DNA of 64,000 bases. Source: Jiella pelagia. GTDB lineage: Bacteria; Pseudomonadota; Alphaproteobacteria; Rhizobiales; Rhizobiaceae. The stretch is taken from the NCBI RefSeq assembly GCF_026898155.1, contig NZ_CP114029.1, forward strand, positions 2,398,001 through 2,462,000. The letters run 5' to 3'. The position numbers and the translations under genes were made by a program. Below the pieces are notes generated by a model, which was not told the origin of the DNA, ran no database searches, and saw nothing but the letters and a program-made list of their open reading frames with translations. This document shows, in pieces, positions 1-8,705 of the stretch (the first letter of the stretch is position 1; each line of letters starts with the position of its first letter).

Positions 1-154
1 GGATGAGGAGGTCCGGCAGTTCCTCCTTCAGCCTGAGATCGGCCTCGTCGCCGCGCGCGATCACGTCGACGGTGTAGCCTTCGGCTTCGAGATTGTAGCG
101 CAGGAGGACGCCCAGGGCCTCCTCGTCCTCAACCACCGCAATGCGTGTCGCCAT
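1..154 (-). CDS. phoB: Phosphate regulon response regulator PhoB, N-terminal part
   Basis: Response regulator of the phosphate-starvation response; the window edge cuts the gene after about 51 codons. The visible part is the start of a receiver domain: a short beta strand (RIAVVEDEEAL) with the acidic pair that binds Mg next to the phosphoacceptor pocket, then a helix and strand of CheY-like spacing. The phosphorylation site and the DNA-binding domain lie outside the window. The ATG is 5 bases downstream of the phoU stop, so it is the last visible gene of the phoR-pstSCAB-phoU-phoB operon. Identity as PhoB and not another regulator rests on this context, which is the standard rhizobial order. 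Confidence 0.88.
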   Translation of the reverse strand, partial: MATRIAVVEDEEALGVLLRYNLEAEGYTVDVIARGDEADLRLKEELPDLLI

Positions 155-159
155 GTTGC

Positions 160-901
160 TCAGGCTCCGCTATCGCCAGGCGGCACCATCGTCACGTCCG
201 TATGGGCGAGCGACGCGGTGCGGTCGTCCTTCGGCCGTTCGGAAGCCATCTCCTCGCCGGTCTTGATGTAGTAGACCGTCTCGGCGATGTTCGTCGCATG
301 GTCGCCGATGCGTTCGATGTTCTTGGCGGTGAACAGAAGATGCGTGCAGGCGGTGATGTTGCGCGGATCCTCCATCATGTAGGTGAGGAGCCTCGCGGAA
401 GATCGAGGTATAGACCGCGTCGATGCTCTCGTCGCCATCGCGCACCGCCATCGCCTGCTTCTCGTTGCGGGTGGCGTAGGCGTCGAGCACTTCCTTCAGC
501 TGTTCCAGCGCCAGGTCCGACAGGTGTTCGAGTCCGCGAACCAGCTGCATCGGCTGGGAATGCTCGTGCACCGCGATGACCCGCTTGGCGATGTTCTTGG
601 CCAGGTCGCCGATTCGCTCCAGATCGTTGGAAATGCGGATGGCGCCGACGATCTCGCGCAGATCGATCGCCATCGGCTGGCGCTTGGCGATGGTGCGGAT
701 CGCCCGCTCGTCGACTTCGCGCTGCGCCGCATCGAGAAGAACGTCGTCGGCGACGACCGACTGCGCCAGGGCCCAGTCGGAGCGCATCAGCGCGCCGACC
801 GATTGTTCGACCATGCGCTCGGCCTGCCCGCCCATTTCCGAGATGCGCCGGATGATGAACTTCAGCTCGTCCTCGTAGGAGGTGACGATATGTTCGGCCA
901 T
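160..901 (-). CDS. phoU: Phosphate transport system regulator PhoU (one apparent frameshift)
   Basis: Cytoplasmic PhoU links the Pst transporter to PhoR and dampens the Pho response when phosphate is plentiful. The protein is about 246 residues, normal for the family, with two PhoU repeats; typical signatures are NDLERIGDLAKNIA in the first repeat and KNIERIGDHATNIAE in the second. The reading frame breaks at 388-394, where the coding strand has GAGGCTC between the residues SIFRE and LLTYMM. Removing one G restores GAG CTC (Glu-Leu) and one continuous protein. This is one of 18 such sites in the window, so I treat it as a sequence error. The ATG at 901 follows pstB by 28 bases. The first repeat is undisturbed. 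Confidence 0.9.
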
Positions 902-929
902 TTGCGCGGCCTCCTTCGTGGTTGGAACG

Positions 930-1742
930 TCAGCCGAAGCGGCCGGTGATGTAGTCCTGCGTGCGCTTGTCGTCCGGGTTGGAGAAGATCTTCTCCGTCG
1001 GGCCGACTTCGGCGAGGTCACCCAGATGGAACATCGCCGTCAGCTGCGAGACGCGGGCCGCCTGCTGCATCGAGTGGGTGACGATGACGATCGTGTAGTT
1101 CTCGCGCAATTCGTCGATCAGCTCCTCGACCGTCGCCGTGGCGATCGGATCGAGCGCCGAGCAGGGCTCGTCCATCAGGATGACTTCCGGCGAGACGGCG
1201 ATCGCCCGGGCGATGCAAAGGCGCTGCTGCTGGCCGCCGGAGAGGCCCGTGCCGGGCTCGTCGAGGCGATCGTGCACCTCGCGCCACAGGCCGGCCTTCC
1301 GGAGGCTGGTGTGGACGATCTCGTCCAGCTCCTGCTTGTTGTGGGCAAGGCCGTGGATCTTCGGCCCGTAGGAGACGTTTTCGTAGATCGACTTCGGGAA
1401 CGGATTTGGCTTCTGGAACACCATGCCGACGCGGGCGCGGAGTTCGACGACGTCGATGTCGGGAGCGTAGACGTCCTCGCCGTCGAGCAGGATCTGGCCG
1501 CGGACCTTGGCGGAGTCGATCGTGTCGTTCATCCGGTTGAGACAGCGCAGATAGGTCGACTTGCCGCAGCCGGACGGGCCGATCAGCGCGGTCACCTGGC
1601 GTTCGGGAATGTCGAGCGTGATCCCGTTCAGCGCCTGCTTGGCGCCGTAATGGACGATCACGTCCCTGCTCGTCATCTTGATCGGTCTGGAGGCTTCCAC
1701 GGCCGGGCCCTTATGCAATGTCGCTTGAATGTTTTCCATCAT
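930..1742 (-). CDS. pstB: Phosphate ABC transporter ATP-binding protein PstB
   Basis: Cytoplasmic ATPase of the high-affinity phosphate importer PstSCAB. The 270 residues show all ABC motifs in order: Walker [10 protein letters not shown] (about residues 55-63), a Q-loop region ([16 protein letters not shown], a typical PstB segment), signature LSGGQQQRL, Walker B VILMDEP with the catalytic Glu, and the H-loop THSMQQA. Length is normal. Two adjacent ATG codons (1742 and 1739) could serve as start. The gene lies 9 bases downstream of pstA and upstream of phoU in the same operon, so it is expected to be co-induced under phosphate limitation. No defects are seen. Confidence 0.97.
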   Translation of the reverse strand: MMENIQATLHKGPAVEASRPIKMTSRDVIVHYGAKQALNGITLDIPERQVTALIGPSGCGKSTYLRCLNRMNDTIDSAKVRGQILLDGEDVYAPDIDVVELRARVGMVFQKPNPFPKSIYENVSYGPKIHGLAHNKQELDEIVHTSLRKAGLWREVHDRLDEPGTGLSGGQQQRLCIARAIAVSPEVILMDEPCSALDPIATATVEELIDELRENYTIVIVTHSMQQAARVSQLTAMFHLGDLAEVGPTEKIFSNPDDKRTQDYITGRFG

Positions 1743-1751
1743 ATCAGGCTC

Positions 1752-3074
1752 CTACCAACGGCGCTCGAAGCGGCGGCGAAGCAGGATCGCCGACACGTTC
1801 ATGATTGCGAGAAAGCCCAACAGGATGATGATCGCGCCGGATGTCCGTTCGACGAAAGCGCGTTCGGCCTCATTGGCCCACATATAGATCTGCACGGGCA
1901 GGGCCGTCGACGGGTCGAGCGGCGTCGAAGGATAGTCGGCGACGAAGGCGACCATGCCGATCAGGAGCAGCGGCGCCGTCTCGCCCAGCGCCTGCGCGAG
2001 GCCGATGATCGTTCCGGTCAGAATGCCGGGCATGGCCAGCGGCAGGACGTGGTGGAACACCGTCTGGTTCTTCGAGGCGCCGAGGCCGAGGGCCGCGGCT
2101 CTGATCGATGGCGGCACGGCTCTCAGCGCCGCGCGTGTCGCGATGATGATGGTCGGCAGGGTCATCAGCGTCAGCACCAGGCCGCCGACCAGCGCGGCGG
2201 AGCGCGGCAGGCCGAACCAGTTGATGAAGACGGCGAGACCGAGAAGACCGAAGACGATCGACGGCACCGCGGCGAGATTGTTGATATTGACCTCGATGAG
2301 GTCGGTGAATCTGTTCTTCGGGGCGAATTCCTCGAGATAGATCGAGGCGGCGACGCCGATCGGCAGGGCCAGGACCAGGACGATCCCCATCATGTAGAGC
2401 GAGCCGATGATGGCGACGCCGACGCCCGCCGTCTCGGCGCGAGATGACGCGCCGGAGGTGAACAGGCCCCAGTTGAAGCGCTGCTCGATCGCTCCCGCTT
2501 GCTGGAGCTTCTGGATGTATTGCAGCTGCAGGTCGCTGATCGGGCGACGGCTCTCTTCGACCGACAGATCGTACTGGCCCTTCAGGGCGCTGTCGAGTTC
2601 CGAGCTGGCATAGAGCCACACGTCCTCGGTCCTGCCGATCACCGAGAGGTCGTTCATCACGATGTCGCGCAGGGCGACCCGGGTGCCGGAGGAGATCAGG
2701 CCGTTGGCCGCGCTTACCGCCTTCTTGTCGTCCGGGTTGATGCCGAGGAGCTGAACCAGGCCGTCGCGAGCAAGCTGCGGATAGTTCGCCATCAACAGCT
2801 TGGTCTGGCTCTCATTGGCCTGTTCGGCGGTGCCGAGAACCTCTTCGGAAAAGGTGATCGGGACCCGGATCTCGGTCTGCCAAAAGGCCGTGTAGCCCTT
2901 CGAGAAGATGCTCCACATCAGCATGACGAGGAAAGAGAGACCGATGGCGATGGCGATGATGCCGTATGCCTTGAAGCGACGCTCGGCGGCGTAGCGCTTC
3001 TTGATGCCGATGTCGCGTCTCGGTTTGCGGCCGGCAGCCGTGTCGGCGATGCCGTTTGCGGTGGCGTCGCTCAT
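1752..3074 (-). CDS. pstA: Phosphate ABC transporter permease PstA
   Basis: Inner-membrane permease of the phosphate importer. The 440 residues exceed the roughly 290 of enterobacterial PstA because of an N-terminal extension: a basic cytoplasmic tail, a first membrane helix (about residues 39-58), then a soluble segment to about residue 215. The C-terminal half has the permease helices and the coupling EAA loop (ALGLGASKNQTVFHHVLP). Alphaproteobacterial PstA proteins commonly carry such an extension. The start codon overlaps the stop of pstC (ATGA), which points to translational coupling. The downstream neighbour is pstB. No anomalies. Confidence 0.95.
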   Translation of the reverse strand: MSDATANGIADTAAGRKPRRDIGIKKRYAAERRFKAYGIIAIAIGLSFLVMLMWSIFSKGYTAFWQTEIRVPITFSEEVLGTAEQANESQTKLLMANYPQLARDGLVQLLGINPDDKKAVSAANGLISSGTRVALRDIVMNDLSVIGRTEDVWLYASSELDSALKGQYDLSVEESRRPISDLQLQYIQKLQQAGAIEQRFNWGLFTSGASSRAETAGVGVAIIGSLYMMGIVLVLALPIGVAASIYLEEFAPKNRFTDLIEVNINNLAAVPSIVFGLLGLAVFINWFGLPRSAALVGGLVLTLMTLPTIIIATRAALRAVPPSIRAAALGLGASKNQTVFHHVLPLAMPGILTGTIIGLAQALGETAPLLLIGMVAFVADYPSTPLDPSTALPVQIYMWANEAERAFVERTSGAIIILLGFLAIMNVSAILLRRRFERRW

Positions 3075-4612
3075 TCGTACTGCTCCTTGTATTTGCGTAC
3101 GATGTAGAGGGCGTAGACGTTGAGGCCGAGGGTGATGACGAACAGCGTCATGCCAAGGGCGAAGGCGACGAGGGTCTGCGGCGTGTTGAACTCGAGGTCG
3201 CCGGTCAGCTGCGCGACGATCTTCACGGTGATCGTCGTCATCGGCTCGAACGGGTTCAGCGTCAGATTGGCGGCGACGCCGGCGGCAAGGACGACGATCA
3301 TCGTCTCGCCGATGGCGCGCGAGGCGGTCAGCAGCAGGGCCGAGACGATGCCGGGCAGGGCGGCGGGCAGAATGACCCGCTTGATCGTCTCGGAACGGGT
3401 CGCCCCGAGGCCGAGCGAGCCGTCACGCAGCGACGTCGGAACCGAGGTGATGATGTCGTCCGACAGCGAGGAGACGAAGGGGATCAGCATGATCGCCATG
3501 ACCAGGCCGGCCGTCAGGACGCTCTGCGCCTCGATGAAGCTGACATAGTTGCCGGTGGCGAGACCGCTGATCTCGGCCGACAGGTCCCGCAGGAACGGGC
3601 CGACCGTGATCAGGGCGAAGAAGCCGTAGACGATGGTCGGGATGCCGGCGAGCACCTCGAGCAGCGGCTTGACGATCGAGCGGGTCCTGTTGTCGGCATA
3701 TTCGGCCATGTAGATCGCGGCGAAGAGGCCGATCGGCACGGCGATCAGCATGGCGACCGCACCGATGTAGAGCGTGCCTGCCAGAAGCGGGATGAAGCCG
3801 AAGCTGCCGGCATTGCCCGACGAACCGACGTTGGAAAAGCGCGGCTCCCAGGACGTGCCGAAGAAGAACTCCGCCGGCGAGATCCGCGAGAAGAAGTCGA
3901 TGGTCTCGAACAGCATCGAGAAGACGATGCCGACGGTGGTCATGATGGCGATCGACGAGGCGGCGATGAGCGCGCCGTTGACGATCCGCTCGACGTTGTT
4001 GCGGGCCCTGAGCCGCGGCGCGATCTGGCGATAGGCCCAGAAGGCGCCGGCGACGGCGACGACGAAGACCACGAGGGTCATCGCCCAGCGGCTCCAGATC
4101 TGCATGGAGTTCAGCTGGATCGCCAGCGGAACCATCCAGTCGGTGGCGGCCGAGGCGGTCGGAATGCCGCGATCGCGCAGGAGGGCGGTGACGTCCGCGA
4201 CCGGTGTCGCATCGGTGATCGTCGCCCGTTCGTCGCCCGGCAGGACCTGCAGGCCGGTGCCGATGGATTCGACGATGCCGTAGGCGAGGCCCTCGGTCAG
4301 CTGGGAGTCGGCGAGGACGCCCTCGGGAAAGCTGGCACTGACATTGGTCGAGATGACGATCGGCGAGACGATCAGCCAGACGGCGAGGGTGAGAAGCGCC
4401 GGGATGATCCCCCAACAGGCCACGAAAGAGGCGTGGTAGGTCGGCCGGGAATGCATCTTGACGCCGTCTTTACCCACGAGAGCGCGGGACCGCCGATAGG
4501 CCATGACCGCGCCGGCGAGGCCGATGGCAATGACGATGAGAATGATCGTGAAGGTCGACACGGGGGCACTTTCGCCGAAGGAATTCCGGGGGACAAGGGG
4601 TTCGCTTCGCAT
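3071..4612 (-). CDS. pstC: Phosphate ABC transporter permease PstC
   Basis: Second membrane subunit of PstSCAB. The protein is 513 residues if the ATG at 4612 is used; a GTG at 4561 (protein starting with STFTIILIV) would remove 17 residues and put the first membrane helix at the very N-terminus. After two N-terminal helices and a soluble stretch (about residues 90-165), the C-terminal part has the ABC permease helices and the EAA loop SLGLGATRSETIKRVILP. It is larger than enterobacterial PstC (about 320 residues), like its PstA partner. It overlaps pstA by 4 bases. A 121-base gap with a hairpin separates it from pstS upstream. Confidence 0.95.
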   Translation of the reverse strand: MRSEPLVPRNSFGESAPVSTFTIILIVIAIGLAGAVMAYRRSRALVGKDGVKMHSRPTYHASFVACWGIIPALLTLAVWLIVSPIVISTNVSASFPEGVLADSQLTEGLAYGIVESIGTGLQVLPGDERATITDATPVADVTALLRDRGIPTASAATDWMVPLAIQLNSMQIWSRWAMTLVVFVVAVAGAFWAYRQIAPRLRARNNVERIVNGALIAASSIAIMTTVGIVFSMLFETIDFFSRISPAEFFFGTSWEPRFSNVGSSGNAGSFGFIPLLAGTLYIGAVAMLIAVPIGLFAAIYMAEYADNRTRSIVKPLLEVLAGIPTIVYGFFALITVGPFLRDLSAEISGLATGNYVSFIEAQSVLTAGLVMAIMLIPFVSSLSDDIITSVPTSLRDGSLGLGATRSETIKRVILPAALPGIVSALLLTASRAIGETMIVVLAAGVAANLTLNPFEPMTTITVKIVAQLTGDLEFNTPQTLVAFALGMTLFVITLGLNVYALYIVRKYKEQYE

Positions 4613-4660
4613 GTGACGTCATGCAGAAGGCACGCGTCGATCACCCTCGTACGGCGAATC

Positions 4661-4684
4661 CGCTGGCCACGATGGCGGCCAGCG
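4661..4684 (-). other. Hairpin between pstS and pstC
   Basis: A perfect 8-bp stem (CGCTGGCC at 4661-4668 and GGCCAGCG at 4677-4684) with an 8-base loop lies in the 121-base gap between the pstS stop and the pstC start, with no T-run. In binding-protein operons such a stem often protects the upstream message or attenuates the rest, giving more binding protein than permease. That role is inferred from position only. Confidence 0.4.
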
Positions 4685-4733
4685 GAGGAGACATCCCGCC
4701 CAAGCGAGACGATCCGTTCGAGCGGTGGCTCGA

Positions 4734-5783
4734 TCAGGACTTGGAGCCGAGGACGACGCCGTTCTCGAAGTTCGAGATCTGCTCGTCACGCTCATTGGCC
4801 GGCAGCGCGACCAGGCCGTAGTCGACGGTCGGCGAACCTTCGCCGGTCATCTGCTCCGACAGGAAGAACTGGACGTATTCCGACAGGCCCGGGATGACGC
4901 CGAGATGAGCGCGCTTGACGTAGAAGAAAAGCGGACGCGACACCGGATATTCGCCCGAAGCAATCGTCTCGGCCGAGGGGACGATGTCGTTGATCGTGGC
5001 GACCTTCAGCTTGTCCTGGTTCTGCTCGTAGAAGGCGAGACCGAACACGCCGATCGCCTGCTTGTTGGCTTCGATGCGGGCAAGCGTCTCGGTGTAGTCG
5101 CCCGAGATCTCGGAGACCGAACCGTCGTTGCGGACGGAGGTGCAGGCCTCTTCGGCCGCATCTTCGTCCATGCCGCTATCCATGAAGGCCTTCATGGCGC
5201 CGGAATCTTCGCAGCCCTGCATCAGGACCTTCTCTTCGAAGACTTCGCGGGTGCCGTGGTTGGAGGCCGGGATGAAGGCGGTGATCTGCTGGTCCGGGAG
5301 CGACGAGTCGACCTGGTTCCAGGACTTGTTCGGGTTCTCGACGACCTTGCCGTCCTGCGGAACCTTGGCGGCCATCGCCTGGAAGACCAGCGCCGGGGTC
5401 ATCTTGAAGTCCGGGCCGGAAGCCGACGAGGCGAAGACGATGCCGTCGTAGCCGAACTTGACTTCCGAGATCTCGGTCACGCCGGCGTCGGCGCAGGCCT
5501 TGATCTCGCTCTCGCGGATCGAGCGCGAAGCGTTGGCGATGTCGATGGTGTCGGGGCCGACGCCGGCGCAGAACTGCTTGAGGCCGGCAGAAGAACCGCC
5601 CGACTCGACGACCGGGGTCTGGAAGTCCGGGAAGGTCTCGCCGAAGTTCTCGGCGACGATCTGGGCGTAGGGAAGCACGGTCGAGGAACCGGCGACGTGG
5701 ACCTGCTGGTTGCTCTGAGCATGAGCCGAACCGACGAAGGCGGCGGTGCCGAGCGCCAGGCCGGCAATGAGGGTCTTGTACAT
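4734..5783 (-). CDS. pstS: Periplasmic phosphate-binding protein PstS
   Basis: Periplasmic receptor that captures phosphate for PstCAB. The 349-residue product begins with a Sec signal peptide (positive MYK, hydrophobic core, cleavage near AHA-Q at about residue 22). The mature protein starts with a phosphate-binding loop (VAGSSTVLPYA) and carries two more typical PstS elements: ESGGSSAG and, in the second half, ASNHGTREVFEE. Four or more cysteines could form periplasmic disulfides. A ribosome-binding sequence (GGGAGAACCTC region) precedes the ATG at 5783. It is the first pst gene after phoR, preceded by a Pho-box-like site, and the following hairpin suggests it is made in excess of the permeases. 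Confidence 0.97.
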   Translation of the reverse strand: MYKTLIAGLALGTAAFVGSAHAQSNQQVHVAGSSTVLPYAQIVAENFGETFPDFQTPVVESGGSSAGLKQFCAGVGPDTIDIANASRSIRESEIKACADAGVTEISEVKFGYDGIVFASSASGPDFKMTPALVFQAMAAKVPQDGKVVENPNKSWNQVDSSLPDQQITAFIPASNHGTREVFEEKVLMQGCEDSGAMKAFMDSGMDEDAAEEACTSVRNDGSVSEISGDYTETLARIEANKQAIGVFGLAFYEQNQDKLKVATINDIVPSAETIASGEYPVSRPLFFYVKRAHLGVIPGLSEYVQFFLSEQMTGEGSPTVDYGLVALPANERDEQISNFENGVVLGSKS

Positions 5784-5898
5784 AGAGAGGTTCTCCCTGG
5801 GGGATTTCGCGTTCGAACCTTGAGGCAGAAGCCGCGGAGCGCGGCTGCGGTTCAGCGCCTTTGCTACAGGCTGCTGACCAAATCTCTATGACAAAGAC

Positions 5899-5916
5899 CT
5901 AACGGTTTTAAGACAG
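5899..5916 (-). promoter_or_regulatory. Pho-box-like PhoB site upstream of pstS
   Basis: On the minus strand the bases read CTGTCTT-AAAA-CCGTTAG, which matches the general Pho-box plan of two 7-base half sites around an A/T-rich 4-base spacer (ideal half site CTGTCAT). The first half matches 6 of 7 positions, the second is weaker. A further GTCAT-containing stretch follows at 5885-5892. The site is about 116 bases before the pstS start and just after the phoR stop, a fitting place for PhoB activation of pstS. Assignment is by eye. Confidence 0.5.
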
Positions 5917-5926
5917 TATAACCCGT

Positions 5927-7293
5927 TCAAAAATATGAGGATTCCAGCGATGTGCGGGATTTCGCCGGATTTTCGGGTGCAGCGGGGAAGCGGGCGGTGA
6001 AGGTCGAGCCCTTGCCGACAACGGAATCCACGACGAGACGGCTCTTGTGGCGCAGAAGGATGTTGCGGACGATCGACAGGCCGAGGCCGGTGCCTCGCTT
6101 CGCGCGCGAATCGCCGGCGTCGACCCGGTAGAAACGCTCCGTCAGGCGCGGCACGTGTTCGGCCGGTATGCCGGGGCCGAAGTCGCGCACCGAGGCGTCG
6201 ATCACCGTCTCGCCGCGCTCGCTCGCCCGTTCAATTGAGATCTCCACCCGGCCGCCGTCGCCGGCATATTTGCAAGCGTTCTCGATCAGATTGGCAAAGA
6301 CCTGGATGAGACTCGTCTTCGTCGCCGACCACCGGCATGGGGCCTTCTGGCTCGGCAAATTCAAGCGTCAGGCCGAGATCGTCGGCGAGCGGCTTCATCT
6401 GCGTGCACACCTGGCCGAGCGCCGCTGCGAGGTCGACCCGCGACTGCGGCGCGACGTGGCGGCGCATCTCGATTCGGGAGAGAGAGGAGGTCGTCGATCA
6501 GCCGCGACATCCGCGTCGCCTGCTCGCGCATGATCTTGAGGAACTGGTCGCGGGCCTTCGGATCGTCCCGCGCCGGTCCCTGCAGCGTCTCGATGAAACC
6601 GAAGAGCGAGGCGAGCGGGGTGCGCAGTTCGTGCGAGGCATTGGCGACGAAATCGGAACGCATGCGCTCGACCCGCCGCTCGGCGGTGCGATCGTGAAAC
6701 AGCACCACGAAGAACCGCGGCTGCATGCCCTGATAGGCCGGGACGGGAAGGATCTCCACGACCCAGTGGCGTTCAATCGGCCGGCGCTCGTCGAGGATCG
6801 CGCTCTTGGCGACGCAGTCTCGGACGGCGGCTTCGATCGCGGCGAGCAGCTCGGGCGAGCGGAAGCGCAGCGACAGCGGGTCGGCAAGGGCCATGTTGCC
6901 GAAGGAGACGGCGGAGACCGGATTGCGATAGCGGATCAACAGCTCGCGGTCGACGATCAGCGCGGGTTCCTGCAGCGCTTCGAGCACGGCCTTCATGCCG
7001 CGATCGGGCCAGATTTCCTCGGCGGCGCGAATGTTCGCATCGGTCCGCTTCGAGCGCTCGCGCGCCGGCCAGTGAATGGTCAGGACGAGGATCACGAGGA
7101 CGACGGCCGCCGCCACGGCGGCCTGCGGATGAAGCACCGCAAGCGCCAGGAGCGACAGGGCCGCGATGAAGGTGAGACGTTTCCTGCGCATGGCGTCGTC
7201 GTGGATCGTTGGCTTCGGATGACGGATCGCGCCGGTGCTGCTCGCCGCCCCCGTCGCGCGATTCAGGCGGCGCGCCCTGATCCTCGATAGCAT
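5927..7293 (-). CDS. phoR: Phosphate regulon sensor histidine kinase PhoR (two apparent frameshifts)
   Basis: Membrane sensor kinase that phosphorylates PhoB. Order of parts: two short N-terminal membrane helices (after an alternative start MRRKRLTF at 7191), a PAS-like domain, the HisKA H-box SHELRTPLASLFGFIE, and a HATPase domain with N-box NLIENACKYA, then FGPGI and GTGLGLSIV. The frame breaks twice. Near 6475-6490 a CT/GA repeat appears 2 bases short (or 1 long) between LIDDLLSL and SRIEMRRH. At 6308-6314 the coding strand reads GAGTCTC where GAG CTC (Glu-Leu) restores the frame before IQVFANLIENA. With both corrected the gene is about 455 codons. It precedes pstS, separated by the Pho-box-like site. 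Confidence 0.87.
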
Positions 7294-7346
7294 GCGATTG
7301 TGAAGATCTGGATTTGCTCTTCCAGCCTTCGCGTCGCGGTCCGCCT

Positions 7347-8507
7347 TCAGGAAGCCGGGCGGAGCCGCAATCCGTAGAACAACAGGTCCCTGCCGGCGCT
7401 CCCGACCGAAGGATCGACGGCGATCTGCCCGCCAGCGACGGCTTCCGGCGGGAATTCCAGTTGGAAGAGGAAATTCTCCTCGGGAAGGGCCGTGGTGAAG
7501 CGCTGGCGGCCGCACACCGTCTCGCCGCCGAACAGGCAGCGCAGCGTGAATTCCCGCGGCTCGCCGTCGGGGGAGCCGACGACGATTTCCGCCTGGGCCT
7601 TCTGGCCGGCGAAGCGGCGCGCCGCCTCGCCCGAAATCGGCAGCTCGATCTCGCGGGCGTCAGCCTCCGCCACACCGTCCGGGCCGCTCGCCGCGGCGCC
7701 TTCCGCCGGCTGGACGAGCCTCACGACCGTCCGGCCGCCCTCGCTCGCGACCGTCTCGATCGCTTCGTCGCTGGCGGCGAACTCGCCGAGCAGCTGGGGC
7801 GTATAGAGATCGACCCATTCGGGCGCCACCGCCACCTCGCCCACCACATCCGCATTCTCCCGGATGGCATCGGCGACGGTCAGGTCCCCGTCGACGGCAC
7901 CCGCTTGAACCGGTTCGTTCTGCGGATCGGCGGAAAACATGGAGAGGACGGCCCAGGCCGCGACGCCGACGAGAAACAGCAGCAGGAGCCCGATCACCGG
8001 GCCGAGCAGCTTGCCGCCGAAGCGCTTGCCTCTGCCGGGCTCGCGGGCCGCCTCCTGATCGTCCGCCTCGTCGGCATCGTCGGCGACGATCCTCTCGTCG
8101 CGGTCGAGGGTCATCGCTTCTGGCGTCGTCGCCGGAGGAATGAAGCCGCCGCCCTTGAGGGGGGCGCGCCCGCCGTGACCATCGGCCGAACCCTGCCCGG
8201 CAACCGCCGGCGCGGCGGTGTCGCCGGACGTTTGCTTGCGGTCGTCGCCCTTCGGTCGATCCTCCGACGGGCGGTCGGAGGTGCCGGCGTCTTCGCCCTC
8301 GCCGAAATAGTCGCCCTCGATCGTCTCGATCGCCGTGATCAGCTCGCGGCGATGGCGATCCCTGGCCTCGTCAGACATCCCATTGGCGGATTCCAGGCGC
8401 AACAGCGCGCGCTCGGCGGCCTCGTAGATCTCAATGCGAAAGTCCGGATCGCCGTGATCGCCTTCCGCCAGGGCGCGCCGCAGGCTCTTTTCGATCGCGC
8501 TTGCCAA
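7347..8507 (-). CDS. Conserved single-pass membrane protein of unknown function
   Basis: I do not recognise the family with confidence. The 386-residue product has an N-terminal helical region of about 70 residues starting MASAIEKSLRRALAEGD, a long acidic, low-complexity cytoplasmic stretch (about 70-165), a basic patch, one strong membrane helix (about 170-192), and a C-terminal extracytoplasmic domain of about 190 residues with two cysteines (LRCLF and TVCGR) that may pair. The C-terminal part looks like a compact beta-rich domain ending in the typical close YGLRLRPAS. It is transcribed toward phoR, 53 bases upstream of it, so it may share a transcript with the pho operon. Its job is unknown. 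Confidence 0.7.
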   Translation of the reverse strand: MASAIEKSLRRALAEGDHGDPDFRIEIYEAAERALLRLESANGMSDEARDRHRRELITAIETIEGDYFGEGEDAGTSDRPSEDRPKGDDRKQTSGDTAAPAVAGQGSADGHGGRAPLKGGGFIPPATTPEAMTLDRDERIVADDADEADDQEAAREPGRGKRFGGKLLGPVIGLLLLFLVGVAAWAVLSMFSADPQNEPVQAGAVDGDLTVADAIRENADVVGEVAVAPEWVDLYTPQLLGEFAASDEAIETVASEGGRTVVRLVQPAEGAAASGPDGVAEADAREIELPISGEAARRFAGQKAQAEIVVGSPDGEPREFTLRCLFGGETVCGRQRFTTALPEENFLFQLEFPPEAVAGGQIAVDPSVGSAGRDLLFYGLRLRPAS

Positions 8508-8705
8508 AAATCATCAGTCCTTTACCTGGGAGCCGTCGCTTTCGAGGCTCGCACGACCACGCCGCAACGCCTTGATATGTATCAGTCCACAGAGCGGTTG
8601 CAAATTTTTGTGAGAAGCCGCTCGCCGCAATGCGTCGAACTGCGCGGTTTACGCTGCCATGATGGGGCCGATCTACCAGCCGACGCAGTCTTTCCAGAGG
8701 ATGAC

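Noticed and set aside
882-2447. A 521-codon open frame antisense to pstB and pstA
   Set aside because: Same reason: a shadow frame without motifs or a ribosome-binding site.
3056-4897. A 613-codon open frame antisense to pstC and the pstS end
   Set aside because: Composition is a mirror of the real genes (runs of R, D, G, H), no family motifs, and pstC/pstS are certain. High GC makes long antisense frames common here.
5899-5916. A second, stronger Pho box before phoR or the 7347-8507 gene
   Set aside because: I looked for paired CTGTCAT-like half sites in 7294-7346 and 8508-8705 and found none convincing.
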